A stretch of DNA of 40,724 bases. It comes from an uncultured Myxococcales bacterium (GTDB lineage: Bacteria > Myxococcota_A > UBA9042). This document shows positions 17,602 through 26,568 of this stretch, one piece after another (position 1 is the first letter of the stretch; every line of letters begins with the position of its first letter). The stretch covers positions 1 to 40,724 of the forward strand of contig CAINLT010000122.1 in assembly GCA_903850505.1 (NCBI GenBank). The letters are read 5' to 3'. Under the pieces are notes generated by a model, which saw only the letters and a list, made by a program, of their open reading frames with translations, was not told where the DNA came from and made no database searches. The position numbers and the translations under genes are program-made.

Positions 17602-18132
17602 ATGGAAACGCAACGTCATGTGGTGCTGCTGCGCGGAATCAACGTCGGCGGCAAGAATCGGCTGGCCATGCCGGATCTGACGCGGCTGTGCGCGGCGCTG
17701 GGCGGCCAGAACGTGCGGACGTACATCCAGAGTGGCAACGTCGCGCTCGATTTGCCGCCGGCGTTGGCGCAGACGCTCGCGCAGGACCTGCAGGCGGCGA
17801 TCGCGGGCGAACTTGCGCTGCATGTCCAGGTCGTGGTGCGCAAGGCGGCGGACCTGGCGGCGGTGCTGGCGGCCAATCCGTGGCCTGAACGGGATGTAGC
17901 GCTGCTGAGCGTGGCCTTTCTCGCGGACACGCCGACCCATGCGCAGGTTGCGGACCTCGACCCGGCCCGTTCGCCGCCTGACGTGTTCCATGTGCACGGC
18001 CGCGAGGTCTACCTGCACACGCCCAATGGCCTGGCGCGGACCAAGCTGACCAACGCGTGGCTGGATGCGCGGCTGGGCACGGTTTCCACGGTGCGGAATT
18101 GGCGGACGGTGCAGACGCTGGCGGAGTGGTAG
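17602..18132 (+). CDS. DUF1697 family protein
   Basis: This 176-residue cytoplasmic protein matches the DUF1697 pattern: L-L-R-G-I-N-V-G-G near the N-terminus, M-P-D-L-x-x-L, Y-I-Q-S-G-N-V with following helix, and the C-terminal T-V-R-N-W-R-T-V-x-T-L. The family is widespread and has no established biochemical role. The ATG at 17602 lies 12 bases after the lipoprotein gene. The stop at 18132 is three bases from the stop of the converging gene, so no separate terminator fits here. Confidence 0.9.
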   Translation: METQRHVVLLRGINVGGKNRLAMPDLTRLCAALGGQNVRTYIQSGNVALDLPPALAQTLAQDLQAAIAGELALHVQVVVRKAADLAAVLAANPWPERDVALLSVAFLADTPTHAQVADLDPARSPPDVFHVHGREVYLHTPNGLARTKLTNAWLDARLGTVSTVRNWRTVQTLAEW

Positions 18133-18135
18133 GCG

Positions 18136-20493
18136 CTACGGCCCGATGGCGGCTGCCACGGCCTGCTTCAGCGGACCCGGCGCGTAACCCAAGTGCGCGT
18201 AGGTCATTTTGCCTGCGGCATCCAACACATAGACATGTGGCAGCGGCGGAATCGGCCCCAAGCCGGGGAGGGCGAGGATTCCGTCCGCCACGGTCGAATA
18301 CGCGGCGTTGTCTGGCGTCGTCAGCGGCGTAAAGAGCTCCGGAAAAGGTGACTGGATCGTGCCGTACTCCATCGCCGACGGAAGGTCCCACACATTGATC
18401 AGCATCACGGCCAGACCGCCTGTCGCGAACGCTGCGGCGTAGTCGGAGAACAGCGCGGCGGTCCGCTCCATCGCCACCGGGCAGGATTCTGCGGTGAGAA
18501 TAAGCAGCGCCGGCTTGCCCTTGAGCTGCGCCGCCACGTCCACAAGCGTCCCGCTTCCGTCCTTATAGGCCAACGGCGGCAGCGGCTGGCCCAGCGTCAG
18601 GAACGGCGACTCGGTGAGCCGCACGCTGATGAATGGCCGGTGCGGATCGTCCGTCTGGAACCGCAGGTCGGCATTCTGGATGCCTGGCGCAGTCTTCGTG
18701 ACGCTCACGGCGATCGCCGCGGTTTGCCCCGGCAAGATGGCGAGCGACTTCACCGCGGTAAACGGCAGCGGCGGACCAGCGCCCACGCCTTCAGCCTGCG
18801 GCGGCGCGATCATCACTTTCAGGTTGCTGATGTGCAGCGTCGCGCCCCCCGGGTTCCACACGTGCGTGATGTACTGGGCGTCTTTCCCGACCGCGACTAC
18901 GTTGCTCCACGTCTGAGCCTCGGTCATCGCGATGGGCAGGGTAGCCGGTCCTGCGCCACCCAACGCGAGCGAGCGCACCAGCGCGTACTCCGCCGTCACA
19001 AGCGCGTCGCCCGCAACGCGCACGTCCAGCGTCATGAACTTTTGCGTCAGCGTCAGCGCCGACGCCGCGAGTTGCGCCACGGGCACCGACGGCACCGGGA
19101 CTGCCAGCACGCCGCGCACGGCCGCCGCGTACGCAGTGCCGTTGTGCAGCTCCACGCCGACAATCGGCCACGGACCCGCAAGCAGTGAACCAAGCAGCAC
19201 GGGCGCGGTGGGCACACTCACATCGACCAAGTGCAGACCACCGCCCAGCGCGCCGACGGCCACGACGTTGCCCTCGACCGAGAGGTGCGCGCTCAGACCG
19301 GGCAGCGGCAGCGTCGCCAGCACATTCACAGTCGCACCCTGCGGTTGGACAATCGCGATGCCCGCCGCGCCGTTCGCCAGGACCAGGTTGCCATTGCCCA
19401 GCGCGGCGACGTGCCACACATCGCTCATCGCCTTGGCGGCGTACACAACGGGCGGTCCCACAGGCGCCAAAGGCACGACTGCGAGGCCGTGTTCATGCAG
19501 TGAGGCGAAGAGCAGGTCATTTTCGATCGCGATGCCCTCGGCATGCATGCCGACCGGCAAGGTGATGACTCCGGTTGCACTCGGCAGGCTGGTCGCGGGA
19601 TCGATGTCCATCCACAAGATCTCGGCGTTGCGCTGGCTGCAAAACAGCCGGTTACTCCGCCGCGCAATGTGGCGACACGCGGCCTTGTTCATCGATTGCC
19701 AGTTGCCAAGCGACTTGCCGGCGCCGGGCAGGTCAACCCGGGCGATTCCGTCCACGTTTGCCGCCATCCACCATGCGCCGTTCCAGGCCAATCCTTCCAG
19801 CAGGTGCGTCACGCCGGTATCGGTGACCGGGATGACGTAGCTGCTTGTTCCCGAAAGGAAGCTGGGCGGCGGCTGGGTGCTGCAGGCTGGCATGGGCCCG
19901 GGCGTGTTCAGGACGATGTTCAGTTCGCTCGGCGCGGGTTGGCTCGGGCTAACGGTGAAGGTGCCCGACACGTCGCAGTTGATCGTGGAGATGAGCGGCG
20001 TGTCGTCGGGCGCGAGGAGCGCGGCGACCGGCCACCAGACGCCGTTGGGTATGACGCCGGTCACGGTGGCGGGCAAGTCCATCGCACCGTCAAAGATCAC
20101 GTCGTCGTTGGCGGTAGGCTGGTTCACCGGATCGAACTCGTTGACAAGCCGGACGTGGAGGCGTCCCTGCGGCATCGCCAGGCCTGCGGGGAGCGAGATG
20201 TGGAAAGCGCTGACGACCGGCGGCGGGACATCGGACGCGGCGTCGCCGGCGTTCGTCGCGTTGTCGGGAGTATCCGTCGCGTCGGCGGCGGAAGGCGTCA
20301 CGCCGTCCGGACTGGCCTCGCTGTCCGGGATGCCGGTGGCGTCGATCTTCGCAACCTCCGCATCGGGCGCGGCGGTGGTTATGTCAGGCGCAGCGTCTTT
20401 CGCAGGCACGCGCGCGGCGCAGCCGCCGGTCAGGGAGACAAGCCACAGTGCGCCGAGGAGCGTTCGCGTGAGGCGTCGTCGGTTCAAAGGCAT
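18136..20493 (-). CDS. Large exported lipoprotein: beta-propeller-like middle and C-terminal redoxin domain
   Basis: This 785-residue protein has a lipobox (L-T-G-G-C, Cys25) and an acidic Asp/Thr/Ala/Pro linker to about residue 90. A beta domain follows, then a long repetitive region (about 220-520) with phrases such as G-G-L-H-L-V-D-V-S-V-P-T-A-P, typical of LVIVD-type propeller blades. The last 160 residues read as a thioredoxin-fold domain (L-G-Q-P-L-P-P at its start, then L-L-I-L-T-A-E-S-C-P-V-A-M-E-R, and a cis-Pro-like L-P-H-V-Y-V-L-D). Only one Cys occurs at the active-site position, so it is closer to a peroxiredoxin/redoxin than to a CxxC thioredoxin. The role is unknown; it may have a redox or sensing task at the cell surface. 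Confidence 0.8.
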   Translation of the reverse strand: MPLNRRRLTRTLLGALWLVSLTGGCAARVPAKDAAPDITTAAPDAEVAKIDATGIPDSEASPDGVTPSAADATDTPDNATNAGDAASDVPPPVVSAFHISLPAGLAMPQGRLHVRLVNEFDPVNQPTANDDVIFDGAMDLPATVTGVIPNGVWWPVAALLAPDDTPLISTINCDVSGTFTVSPSQPAPSELNIVLNTPGPMPACSTQPPPSFLSGTSSYVIPVTDTGVTHLLEGLAWNGAWWMAANVDGIARVDLPGAGKSLGNWQSMNKAACRHIARRSNRLFCSQRNAEILWMDIDPATSLPSATGVITLPVGMHAEGIAIENDLLFASLHEHGLAVVPLAPVGPPVVYAAKAMSDVWHVAALGNGNLVLANGAAGIAIVQPQGATVNVLATLPLPGLSAHLSVEGNVVAVGALGGGLHLVDVSVPTAPVLLGSLLAGPWPIVGVELHNGTAYAAAVRGVLAVPVPSVPVAQLAASALTLTQKFMTLDVRVAGDALVTAEYALVRSLALGGAGPATLPIAMTEAQTWSNVVAVGKDAQYITHVWNPGGATLHISNLKVMIAPPQAEGVGAGPPLPFTAVKSLAILPGQTAAIAVSVTKTAPGIQNADLRFQTDDPHRPFISVRLTESPFLTLGQPLPPLAYKDGSGTLVDVAAQLKGKPALLILTAESCPVAMERTAALFSDYAAAFATGGLAVMLINVWDLPSAMEYGTIQSPFPELFTPLTTPDNAAYSTVADGILALPGLGPIPPLPHVYVLDAAGKMTYAHLGYAPGPLKQAVAAAIGP

Positions 20494-20600
20494 CCTGAAG
20501 TTCCCTCACGCGTCGGACCCAGCAAAATGCCGCACAATCATGCAGATTGCAGTTGCGGCCCGCCGACGTCAAGCGACGTTTTGAGCCCGGTGCGGAGCGC

Positions 20601-21518
20601 CTACAGCAGCGGCGGATAGCCAAACACGTCGCCCGTGACCTGCAGCGGCACAAAATCGCGGCGCAGCGTTTCCGGCAACATCTCAGCGATCGACTCCACG
20701 GTCCAGCCGCCCGCCCGGTGCAGCGCGCGCTTGGGCGCGGGCAGGGAGAACAGCGAGATTTCCGTTCCGCGCACCGCAAACACCTGGCCGTTGACGTCCT
20801 TCGCAGCATCCGCCACCAGAAACGCCACGAGCGGGGCGATCTGCTCCGGTGACATCTGCTTGAGACGCTCGATGCGCGCCTGCTGCTTGGGATCGTCGCT
20901 GGTCGGGATCGTCGCCGTCATGCGCGTCCAGGCAAAGGGCGCCACCGCGTTGGCGCGCACGCCGAAACGCTGCATGTCGATGGCGATTGACCGGGTCAGC
21001 GCGACGATGCCGAGCTTGGCGGCGGCGTAGTTGGCCTGGCCGAGGTTGCCGATGAGGCCCGACGTCGAGGTCATGTTGACGATGGCGCCGCTGCCCTGGG
21101 CGCGGAACTGTTCGGCGGCGGCGCGGCAGACGCAGAAGGTGCCTTTCAAGTGCACGTTGATGACCGCGTCCCAATCGCTCTCGCTCATCTTGTGGAACAT
21201 GACGTCGCGGACGATGCCGGCGTTGTTGACGACGAAGTCGAGGCGACCAAACGCCGCGACAGCTTGGGCGACCATCGCGAACGCGCCATTCCAATCGGCG
21301 ACCGAGTCGAAGTTGGCCGCTGCCTGACCGCCGGCCGCGCGGATTGCCGCCACGACTTCATCGGCTGGCCGGTCGCCGTCGGCTTTGCCGTCGATCGTGA
21401 CGCCGACGTCGTTGACGAGGACCGCCGCGCCTTCCGCGGCGAGCAGATGGGCAATCGCCGCGCCAATTCCGCGCCCCGCGCCCGTGACGATGCCGACTTT
21501 GCCTGTGAGTGAGCCCAT
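20601..21518 (-). CDS. SDR-family 3-hydroxyacyl-CoA dehydrogenase (MFE-2 type)
   Basis: This 305-residue protein has the classical SDR features: T-G-A-G-R-G-I-G cofactor motif, N-N-A-G, catalytic Ser with Y-A-A-A-K, and a C-terminal extension as in the dehydrogenase domains of peroxisomal multifunctional enzyme 2. It would oxidise a 3-hydroxyacyl-CoA with NAD(P). Downstream of glutaryl-CoA dehydrogenase and the benzoyl-CoA reductase genes, a role on 3-hydroxypimelyl-CoA or crotonyl-CoA-derived 3-hydroxybutyryl-CoA fits, but this is context. It is separated from gcdH by 191 bases with two strong inverted repeats, so it may be expressed at a different level from the operon. Confidence 0.87.
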   Translation of the reverse strand: MGSLTGKVGIVTGAGRGIGAAIAHLLAAEGAAVLVNDVGVTIDGKADGDRPADEVVAAIRAAGGQAAANFDSVADWNGAFAMVAQAVAAFGRLDFVVNNAGIVRDVMFHKMSESDWDAVINVHLKGTFCVCRAAAEQFRAQGSGAIVNMTSTSGLIGNLGQANYAAAKLGIVALTRSIAIDMQRFGVRANAVAPFAWTRMTATIPTSDDPKQQARIERLKQMSPEQIAPLVAFLVADAAKDVNGQVFAVRGTEISLFSLPAPKRALHRAGGWTVESIAEMLPETLRRDFVPLQVTGDVFGYPPLL

Positions 21519-21592
21519 GGTTTACCCCGTTTGTGTGGTGCGGTCGGCGCGTGAGGGATCGTTACCCGACGGGCGGAGGCAACCGCAGGTTG

Positions 21593-21630
21593 GCTCCGGG
21601 AGCGGAGGGGCGCGCTTTGCGCCCCGGAGC
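21593..21630. repeat. Inverted repeat between gcdH and the SDR gene, element A
   Basis: GCTCCGGG (21593-21600) pairs with CCCGGAGC (21623-21630). An alternative inner stem is GGGGCGC/GCGCCCC (21607-21613 and 21619-21625) around the loop GCTTT. There is no T-run on either side, so it does not look like a simple intrinsic terminator. It could be an RNA-processing or attenuating hairpin. Confidence 0.5.
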
Positions 21631-21643
21631 GAGTAGAGCCCGA

Positions 21644-21660
21644 CCCCGGCTCTGCCGGGG
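21644..21660. repeat. Inverted repeat between gcdH and the SDR gene, element B
   Basis: CCCCGGC-TCT-GCCGGGG is a perfect 7-bp GC stem with a three-base loop. In the minus-strand transcript it comes first after the gcdH stop and is followed by element A. The pair suggests partial termination or mRNA stabilisation at the end of the benzoyl-CoA operon. No poly-U tract follows. Confidence 0.5.
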
Positions 21661-21709
21661 GCACGCCCAAGAAAGGAGCCCGCGGACCCGGAAGGCGCTG
21701 ACGCCTGCC

Positions 21710-22885
21710 TCAGAACGCGTTCTCACCCGTCAGCGCCCGGCCGAGCACCAGCGTGTGCACTTCGTCCGTCCCCTCGTACGTCAGCGTGCTCTCCAGGTTC
21801 ATCGCGTGGCGAATCACGCCGTACTCAATCGTGATCCCGTTGGCGCCCATCAACGCACGCGACTTCCGCGCGATGTCCAGCGCCATTCGGCAATTGTTGC
21901 GCTTCATCAGGCTGATTTGCACCGCCGTGACCTTGCCCTTGTCCTTCAGCCGACCGTAGTGCACCGACAGCAGCGACGCCTTGACGATCTCGTCCGCCAT
22001 GTCCGCCAGCTTGGCCTGGATCAGCTGCTTGGCGCCGATCGGCTTGCCGAACTGCTTGCGCTCCAGCGCGTACGTCCGCGACCGCTCCAGGCAATCCCGC
22101 GCCGCGCCGATCACGCCAAACGCCACGCCGAACCGCGCGTTCTCCAGGCAGCCCAACGGCGACTTGATGCCCTTGGCCAGCGGCAGCCGCGACGCTTCCG
22201 GCAGCCGCACGTCATCCAGCGTCAGCGAACCCGTGAAGGACGCGCGCATCGACATTTTGTGCGGGATATCGTGCGCCGCGAAGCCCGGCATCCCGCGCTC
22301 GACGATGAAGCCCAGCACGGATCCGCCGTCGCCTTCCCGCGCCCAAACGATGGCGACGTCCGCGATCTGCGCGTTGGTGATCCACATCTTGGTGCCGTTG
22401 ACGAGCCAATCCGCGCCGTCCTTCTTGCAGCGCGTGGTCATGCTCGCGGGGTCGCTCCCGGCGTCGGGTTCGGTCAGGCCAAAGCAGCCGATGACCTTGC
22501 CGGCGGCCATTTGCGGCAACCAGCGGTTCTTCTGCTCCTCGCTGCCATACGCCCAAATCGCGTACATCGCCAGGCTCGTCTGCACGGACACGAACGAGCG
22601 CAGACCGGAGTCGCAGCGCTCCACTTCATGACACGCGAGGCCGTACGCGACGTTGCTGATGCCCGGGCAGCCATAGCCGGTCAGGTTGGCGCCGAGGATG
22701 CCGAGCGCCGCCATCTCCGGCACCAGTTCGCGCGGAAAGTGCCCGGTCTCCCAGTTGTGGCCGATGTTGGGCATCGCGCGCTGGTCAACGAAGCGGCCGA
22801 CCATGGCGCGCACGGTCCGCTCTTCCTCGGTCAGGAGGTCATTCCAGCCGATGAGTTGGTCGATATCGAGGAGGTCATTGCCCAT
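21710..22885 (-). CDS. gcdH: Glutaryl-CoA dehydrogenase
   Basis: This 391-residue acyl-CoA dehydrogenase fits glutaryl-CoA dehydrogenase, which oxidises and decarboxylates glutaryl-CoA to crotonyl-CoA with FAD. Visible features are G-Y-G-C-P-G near residue 80, C-F-G-L-T-E-P-D-A-G-S-D-P, K-M-W-I-T-N-A as flavin/substrate segment, E-R-x-Q-F-G-K-P-I, and the catalytic-base region Y-E-G-T-D-E-V-H-x-L-V-L-G-R near the end. The ATG at 22885 gives the family length; the longer in-frame reading runs into bcrD. It lies 37 bases after bcrD in the same direction. Glutaryl-CoA is the product of the lower benzoyl-CoA pathway, so the position is meaningful. A non-decarboxylating type cannot be excluded by eye. 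Confidence 0.92.
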   Translation of the reverse strand: MGNDLLDIDQLIGWNDLLTEEERTVRAMVGRFVDQRAMPNIGHNWETGHFPRELVPEMAALGILGANLTGYGCPGISNVAYGLACHEVERCDSGLRSFVSVQTSLAMYAIWAYGSEEQKNRWLPQMAAGKVIGCFGLTEPDAGSDPASMTTRCKKDGADWLVNGTKMWITNAQIADVAIVWAREGDGGSVLGFIVERGMPGFAAHDIPHKMSMRASFTGSLTLDDVRLPEASRLPLAKGIKSPLGCLENARFGVAFGVIGAARDCLERSRTYALERKQFGKPIGAKQLIQAKLADMADEIVKASLLSVHYGRLKDKGKVTAVQISLMKRNNCRMALDIARKSRALMGANGITIEYGVIRHAMNLESTLTYEGTDEVHTLVLGRALTGENAF

Positions 22886-22922
22886 GGTGCACCTGTCTTG
22901 GAGAGAAAATGGCCACTTGCCG

Positions 22923-23801
22923 TTACGCGGCGATCCGCGGCGCCAGCACGTCCGTTCGGCCCATGCGGACCAGTTGATCGCACCGCACTGCGCCGAGCAG
23001 CGCCGCGCCGATCGCGCCCGCGAGGATCCCGTCATCGTGGCTGCGCGCCAGGAGTTCGGCCGCTTTGCCGCCTTCCAACGTCTCACGCAGCGCCATCACC
23101 AGCCCAGCGTCGTGCGCCAGTCCGCCGGTCAGCAGCACCACATGCTCGGCGCCAATCGCCCGCAGCAGACGCGCCAGACGGCCGGCGATCGACAGGTGGA
23201 TGCCCTTGAGGATGTCCTGCGTGGAAATCCCGCGGCTCACCATGTTGATGACGTCCGTCTCCGCCAGCACCGCGCAGATGCTGGAGACCTGCTCGGGCTT
23301 CTGCGCTTGGCACGACAGCGTCCCCACATCCTCCAGCGGCACGCCGAGGTAGCGCGAGATGTTCTCCAGGAACTGCCCCGAGCCGCTGGCGCATTGGCTG
23401 GTCATGCGATGGCCCAGCACTTTGCCGCGCTCGTCGATCTTGATGGCCCGCGCGTGGAGCGCGCCCACGTCCAGCACCGCGCGCGCTTCCGGGTCGAGCA
23501 CCAACGCGCCGCGGGCGTGTGCCGTCATGCTGTAGAAGTGGCCGGTGCGCATCGCCACCATTTCACCGTCGCCCGTGCTCGCCACGTAGTCGAAATCCTT
23601 GGGATCAACGCCCGCCTGCGCGCACGCTGCGGCAAACGTCGCTTCCACCACTTCCACGATGTTGCGGCGGCGAATGCGCTGCACGGCCGTCGCCAACACT
23701 TCTGGCTTGTCGCCCGCTTCACTGCGACAGATCGCCACTTTCACCGAGCTGGATCCCGCGTCAATGCCCGCGGTCAGGTGCTGCTTCTTGCTGTTTGCCA
23801 T
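22923..23801 (-). CDS. bcrD: Benzoyl-CoA reductase, ATPase subunit delta
   Basis: This 292-residue ASKHA-fold protein belongs to the BadF/BadG/BcrA/BcrD family. It shows G-I-D-A-G-S-S-S-V-K as phosphate-1 loop, D-V-G-A-L-H-A-R-A-I as the second loop and S-Q-C-A-S-G-S-G-Q-F-L-E, whose Cys is expected to help bind a [4Fe-4S] cluster shared with BcrA. Together with BcrA it hydrolyses ATP to drive electrons to the ring-reducing BcrBC module. ATG 23801 has AAGGAG; an in-frame reading starts at 23834 but has no better start. The length fits BcrD/BzdP (about 280-290). Naming Bcr or Bzd is a convention here. Confidence 0.92.
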   Translation of the reverse strand: MANSKKQHLTAGIDAGSSSVKVAICRSEAGDKPEVLATAVQRIRRRNIVEVVEATFAAACAQAGVDPKDFDYVASTGDGEMVAMRTGHFYSMTAHARGALVLDPEARAVLDVGALHARAIKIDERGKVLGHRMTSQCASGSGQFLENISRYLGVPLEDVGTLSCQAQKPEQVSSICAVLAETDVINMVSRGISTQDILKGIHLSIAGRLARLLRAIGAEHVVLLTGGLAHDAGLVMALRETLEGGKAAELLARSHDDGILAGAIGAALLGAVRCDQLVRMGRTDVLAPRIAA

Positions 23802-23834
23802 TGGAAACTCCTTGAATTGCGGGCGAAAGGTCAA

Positions 23835-25232
23835 CTACGCGCAAGACGCATCAAACATCGGGGCTGGCCGCGACCGCGCCGCCGTCTGCACCGCGGGCAT
23901 CAGGCTCGGATGGCCGGCGTTGTAGTCGTCCAGCGCGAACATCGCCGCGCCCAGCGCGCCCATGTAGATGGAATCCGGGTGGATGTTCAGCTGGATATGC
24001 TCGCCGTAGTTGTCGACAACGAGCTCCTTGAGCAGCTTGGTCGCCATCGGGTTCTTGCACACGCCGCCGGTGAACGTGAACTCGTTCTCGATGCCGCCCG
24101 AGCGTGCCAAAAGCGACATCGCCCGCAGCAGGATCGCGCGGTGCAGCCCGGCGAGGATGTCCGACCGTTCCTGACCCAGCGCCAAGCGTTCGCGCAACTC
24201 CGCGCCGGCAAAGACCGTGCACGTTGAATTCACGCGGATCATCCGCGTCGCCTTGAGCGCCAGCGGCCCCAGCTCGTGCAAACCGAGGTTCAGTTCGTCG
24301 GCGATGTAGCCGAGGTAGCGCCCACAGCCCGCGGCGCACCGGTCATTCATCTGGAAGGACGTGACCACGCCGTTCTCGTCCACTTGAATCGCCTTGGTGT
24401 CCTGACCGCCGATGTCCAGCACGGAACGCGTGCCGGGAAACACGCGATGCGCGCCGCGGCCGTGACACAGGATCTCCGAGCGCACTGCCTCCTTGGGAAA
24501 CGGCAGCGTCTGCCGGCCATAGCCGGTGCCCGCGAGCGCCACTTCCTCCACGACTTCAGAAGCTGCATCGCGCGCCGCCTGATCCAGCGCATCGCGCACT
24601 TCCGGGGAGACTTTGCGGGCCACAGCCACGCGCGCCACCGCCGTCGGCAGGAGCACGCCAAAATCGCGCGCCTGCACGCGGGTTTCCACGTCCAGAATCG
24701 CCCGGTCAAACAGGCCCACAAGCCGCTCAAACGGCACGTCGCTCTTGCCGCACACGCGTTCAGCGCCTTGCACAAAAGCCTGACCGGCCACGTCGCGGAA
24801 GAAGTCGCTTTTGCGCTCGACGCCGCCGAGGAACAGGTCGGGCGCCGTGCGCTCCATGTCCGCGAGCAGCTCAGTCGTCGCCGCCGTCACGGAATCGCGC
24901 AGGGGCCCCGGCGACCAAATCTGCAGCAGCGCCATCACGCGCTCCTCCAGGTACACGAGCTCGTCGAGATACAGCTCCAGGCGGAACGCGCTCAGGAGGT
25001 CGGCCTCCAGCTCGCGTGCCTGCGCCGCGTACGCGCTGTTGCTCCTGGCCAACGCCCGATCCAGGAGCGAAAACCGCGTGTTGGTCAACGCTTCATCGCG
25101 GGCGATCGCGCTGGCCACAGCGTAATTGCTGCGGCTGTTGGTGATGCCCTTGCCGACGATCTGGCCGCTTTCGTCCAGCATCACGGCTTTGGTGGTTGTT
25201 GAGCCCAGATCGATTCCGACGACGCATTTCAT
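23835..25232 (-). CDS. bcrA: Benzoyl-CoA reductase, ATPase subunit alpha
   Basis: This 465-residue subunit has the ATP-binding motifs G-I-D-L-G-S-T-T-T-K and D-I-G-G-Q-D-T-K-A-I, and the cluster-ligand segment D-R-C-A-A-G-C-G-R-Y-L. Compared with BcrD it carries an extra helical stretch of about 180 residues between the first and second ATP motifs, as in BcrA/BzdQ. It forms the electron-activation module with BcrD and accepts electrons from ferredoxin. The ATG follows AAGGAG at ideal spacing, 16 bases after bcrB, and the stop lies 33 bases before the bcrD start. A 2-hydroxyacyl-CoA dehydratase activator is the alternative family, but those are single, shorter proteins. Confidence 0.93.
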   Translation of the reverse strand: MKCVVGIDLGSTTTKAVMLDESGQIVGKGITNSRSNYAVASAIARDEALTNTRFSLLDRALARSNSAYAAQARELEADLLSAFRLELYLDELVYLEERVMALLQIWSPGPLRDSVTAATTELLADMERTAPDLFLGGVERKSDFFRDVAGQAFVQGAERVCGKSDVPFERLVGLFDRAILDVETRVQARDFGVLLPTAVARVAVARKVSPEVRDALDQAARDAASEVVEEVALAGTGYGRQTLPFPKEAVRSEILCHGRGAHRVFPGTRSVLDIGGQDTKAIQVDENGVVTSFQMNDRCAAGCGRYLGYIADELNLGLHELGPLALKATRMIRVNSTCTVFAGAELRERLALGQERSDILAGLHRAILLRAMSLLARSGGIENEFTFTGGVCKNPMATKLLKELVVDNYGEHIQLNIHPDSIYMGALGAAMFALDDYNAGHPSLMPAVQTAARSRPAPMFDASCA

Positions 25233-25248
25233 GGCGACTCCTTCTGGC

Positions 25249-26568
25249 TCAGGCGCTCACGCGCAAACGGCGGGCATCGATCATTTGGAAATAGCTCTGC
25301 AGGCGATTCTCGATGTTGGCTTTCGAGAAGTAGCGCGGGTCGACCAGATCCGACTCGATGAAGCCGCCCGGCACGCCCGTGCGCTGCTCCAACTGCCGCA
25401 GCATCAGCAGCTGGCCGGCGGAGAACGAGTTGCACGATTTCACGCTGTTGATGAGGAAGCCGTCCGCTTCGTACTCGCGGATGTAGCGCTCCAGCAGATC
25501 CACGCGCGTCGGCAGGCCGAGGTTGGTGTAGCAGCCCAGGCAGTAGTCGGCCATCGTCTCCAGCGGCTGCGAAGAGTCGTGGCGGAAGCCCGTGTCGTAC
25601 AGGCCGCCCACGCGCGTGTACGTGCTGGCCACGACGACCGCGCCTTCCTTGGCGAACATCCGCCAGAAGTCCGGAAAGCTCGTCCAGTTGGGCGGCCCTT
25701 CGACCACCAGCCGGTAGCGCTGCTCGCCCATCACGCCGTCCGGCGTCTGCGGCCCTTCATTGCGCAGGATCCGCGCCTCGCACTCCGAGCGCAGCTCGCG
25801 GTAGTACTCCACCGCTTCTTGCGAACCGCGGAACGCCGTGAAGATCGGCCCGATGTAGTACACGCCGCCAAAGTAGCCATCGATCGGCGACGGCTTGTGC
25901 TTGGCCGATTCCCACACCTTGACCAGATCGTCTTCCGCCTGCTTGGATAGATCCAGGTGGTGCTTGAGCTTGTCCATGTCCAGCTTCTTGCCAGACAGCT
26001 TCTCCAGCGCCGGGATCACCTCATCGCGCAGCTGATTGACGACGTACTCGCGCATCTCCGGAGAAATCACGCCGTCGGGCTGGTACGGCACGTGCAGCAT
26101 CACGACCGGGCACTTGTACTCTTCGCGCAGCAGTTCAAACCACTTCAGGAACGTGAAGCAGCCCGTGTAGGAGAGCAGCAGCAGATCCGGCTCCGGCAGC
26201 TTGGTCCCGGTCGGGCCAAAATTGCCGCTCTTGAGCATGCCGATGTCGCATTTGACGTACGTGCAGACATCCTCCGAGTGACCGGCTTTCTCCGCTTCCG
26301 CGATGTAGCCCGCCGACTTCTGGCGCATGCCCGACTGGAGCGCGTTGATCTCCGGCAGCACGGGCAGCAGATCCAGCGATTGCAGCAGCTCCGTCAGATT
26401 GCCGGGCACAAACGTGTAGACGACCTTCTGGCCGTTCTCCTTGGCGTGCGCCAGCTTCTCGTAATGGTCGGCGATCATCTGCTTCTGCCGTTCCTGGCTC
26501 GAATCCTTGGCCGTGGCCGGACGGAGCGAAACAGCGGGACGGTTGCGAACGGGCAAGGCGGTACTCAT
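25249..26568 (-). CDS. bcrB: Benzoyl-CoA reductase, catalytic subunit beta
   Basis: This 439-residue protein matches the BcrB/BzdO side of the ring-reducing module, a HgdB-like fold with Cys ligands for a [4Fe-4S] cluster. V-V-Y-T-F-V-P-G-N-L-T-E-L, L-S-Y-T-G-C-F-T-F-L-K-W-F-E and the late C-x-G-C and K-S-C-N-S-F motifs are visible. With BcrC it reduces benzoyl-CoA to cyclohexa-1,5-diene-1-carbonyl-CoA. The ATG at 26568 overlaps the bcrC stop (ATGA); the reading from 26583 adds five residues without a benefit. Homology to the 2-hydroxyglutaryl-CoA dehydratase D component is general to the family, but the whole operon excludes that reading. Confidence 0.93.
   Translation of the reverse strand: MSTALPVRNRPAVSLRPATAKDSSQERQKQMIADHYEKLAHAKENGQKVVYTFVPGNLTELLQSLDLLPVLPEINALQSGMRQKSAGYIAEAEKAGHSEDVCTYVKCDIGMLKSGNFGPTGTKLPEPDLLLLSYTGCFTFLKWFELLREEYKCPVVMLHVPYQPDGVISPEMREYVVNQLRDEVIPALEKLSGKKLDMDKLKHHLDLSKQAEDDLVKVWESAKHKPSPIDGYFGGVYYIGPIFTAFRGSQEAVEYYRELRSECEARILRNEGPQTPDGVMGEQRYRLVVEGPPNWTSFPDFWRMFAKEGAVVVASTYTRVGGLYDTGFRHDSSQPLETMADYCLGCYTNLGLPTRVDLLERYIREYEADGFLINSVKSCNSFSAGQLLMLRQLEQRTGVPGGFIESDLVDPRYFSKANIENRLQSYFQMIDARRLRVSA

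Noticed and set aside
21644..21660. An intrinsic terminator after gcdH
   Set aside because: The stem is strong but no T-run follows in the transcript direction, so it is reported as an inverted repeat only.
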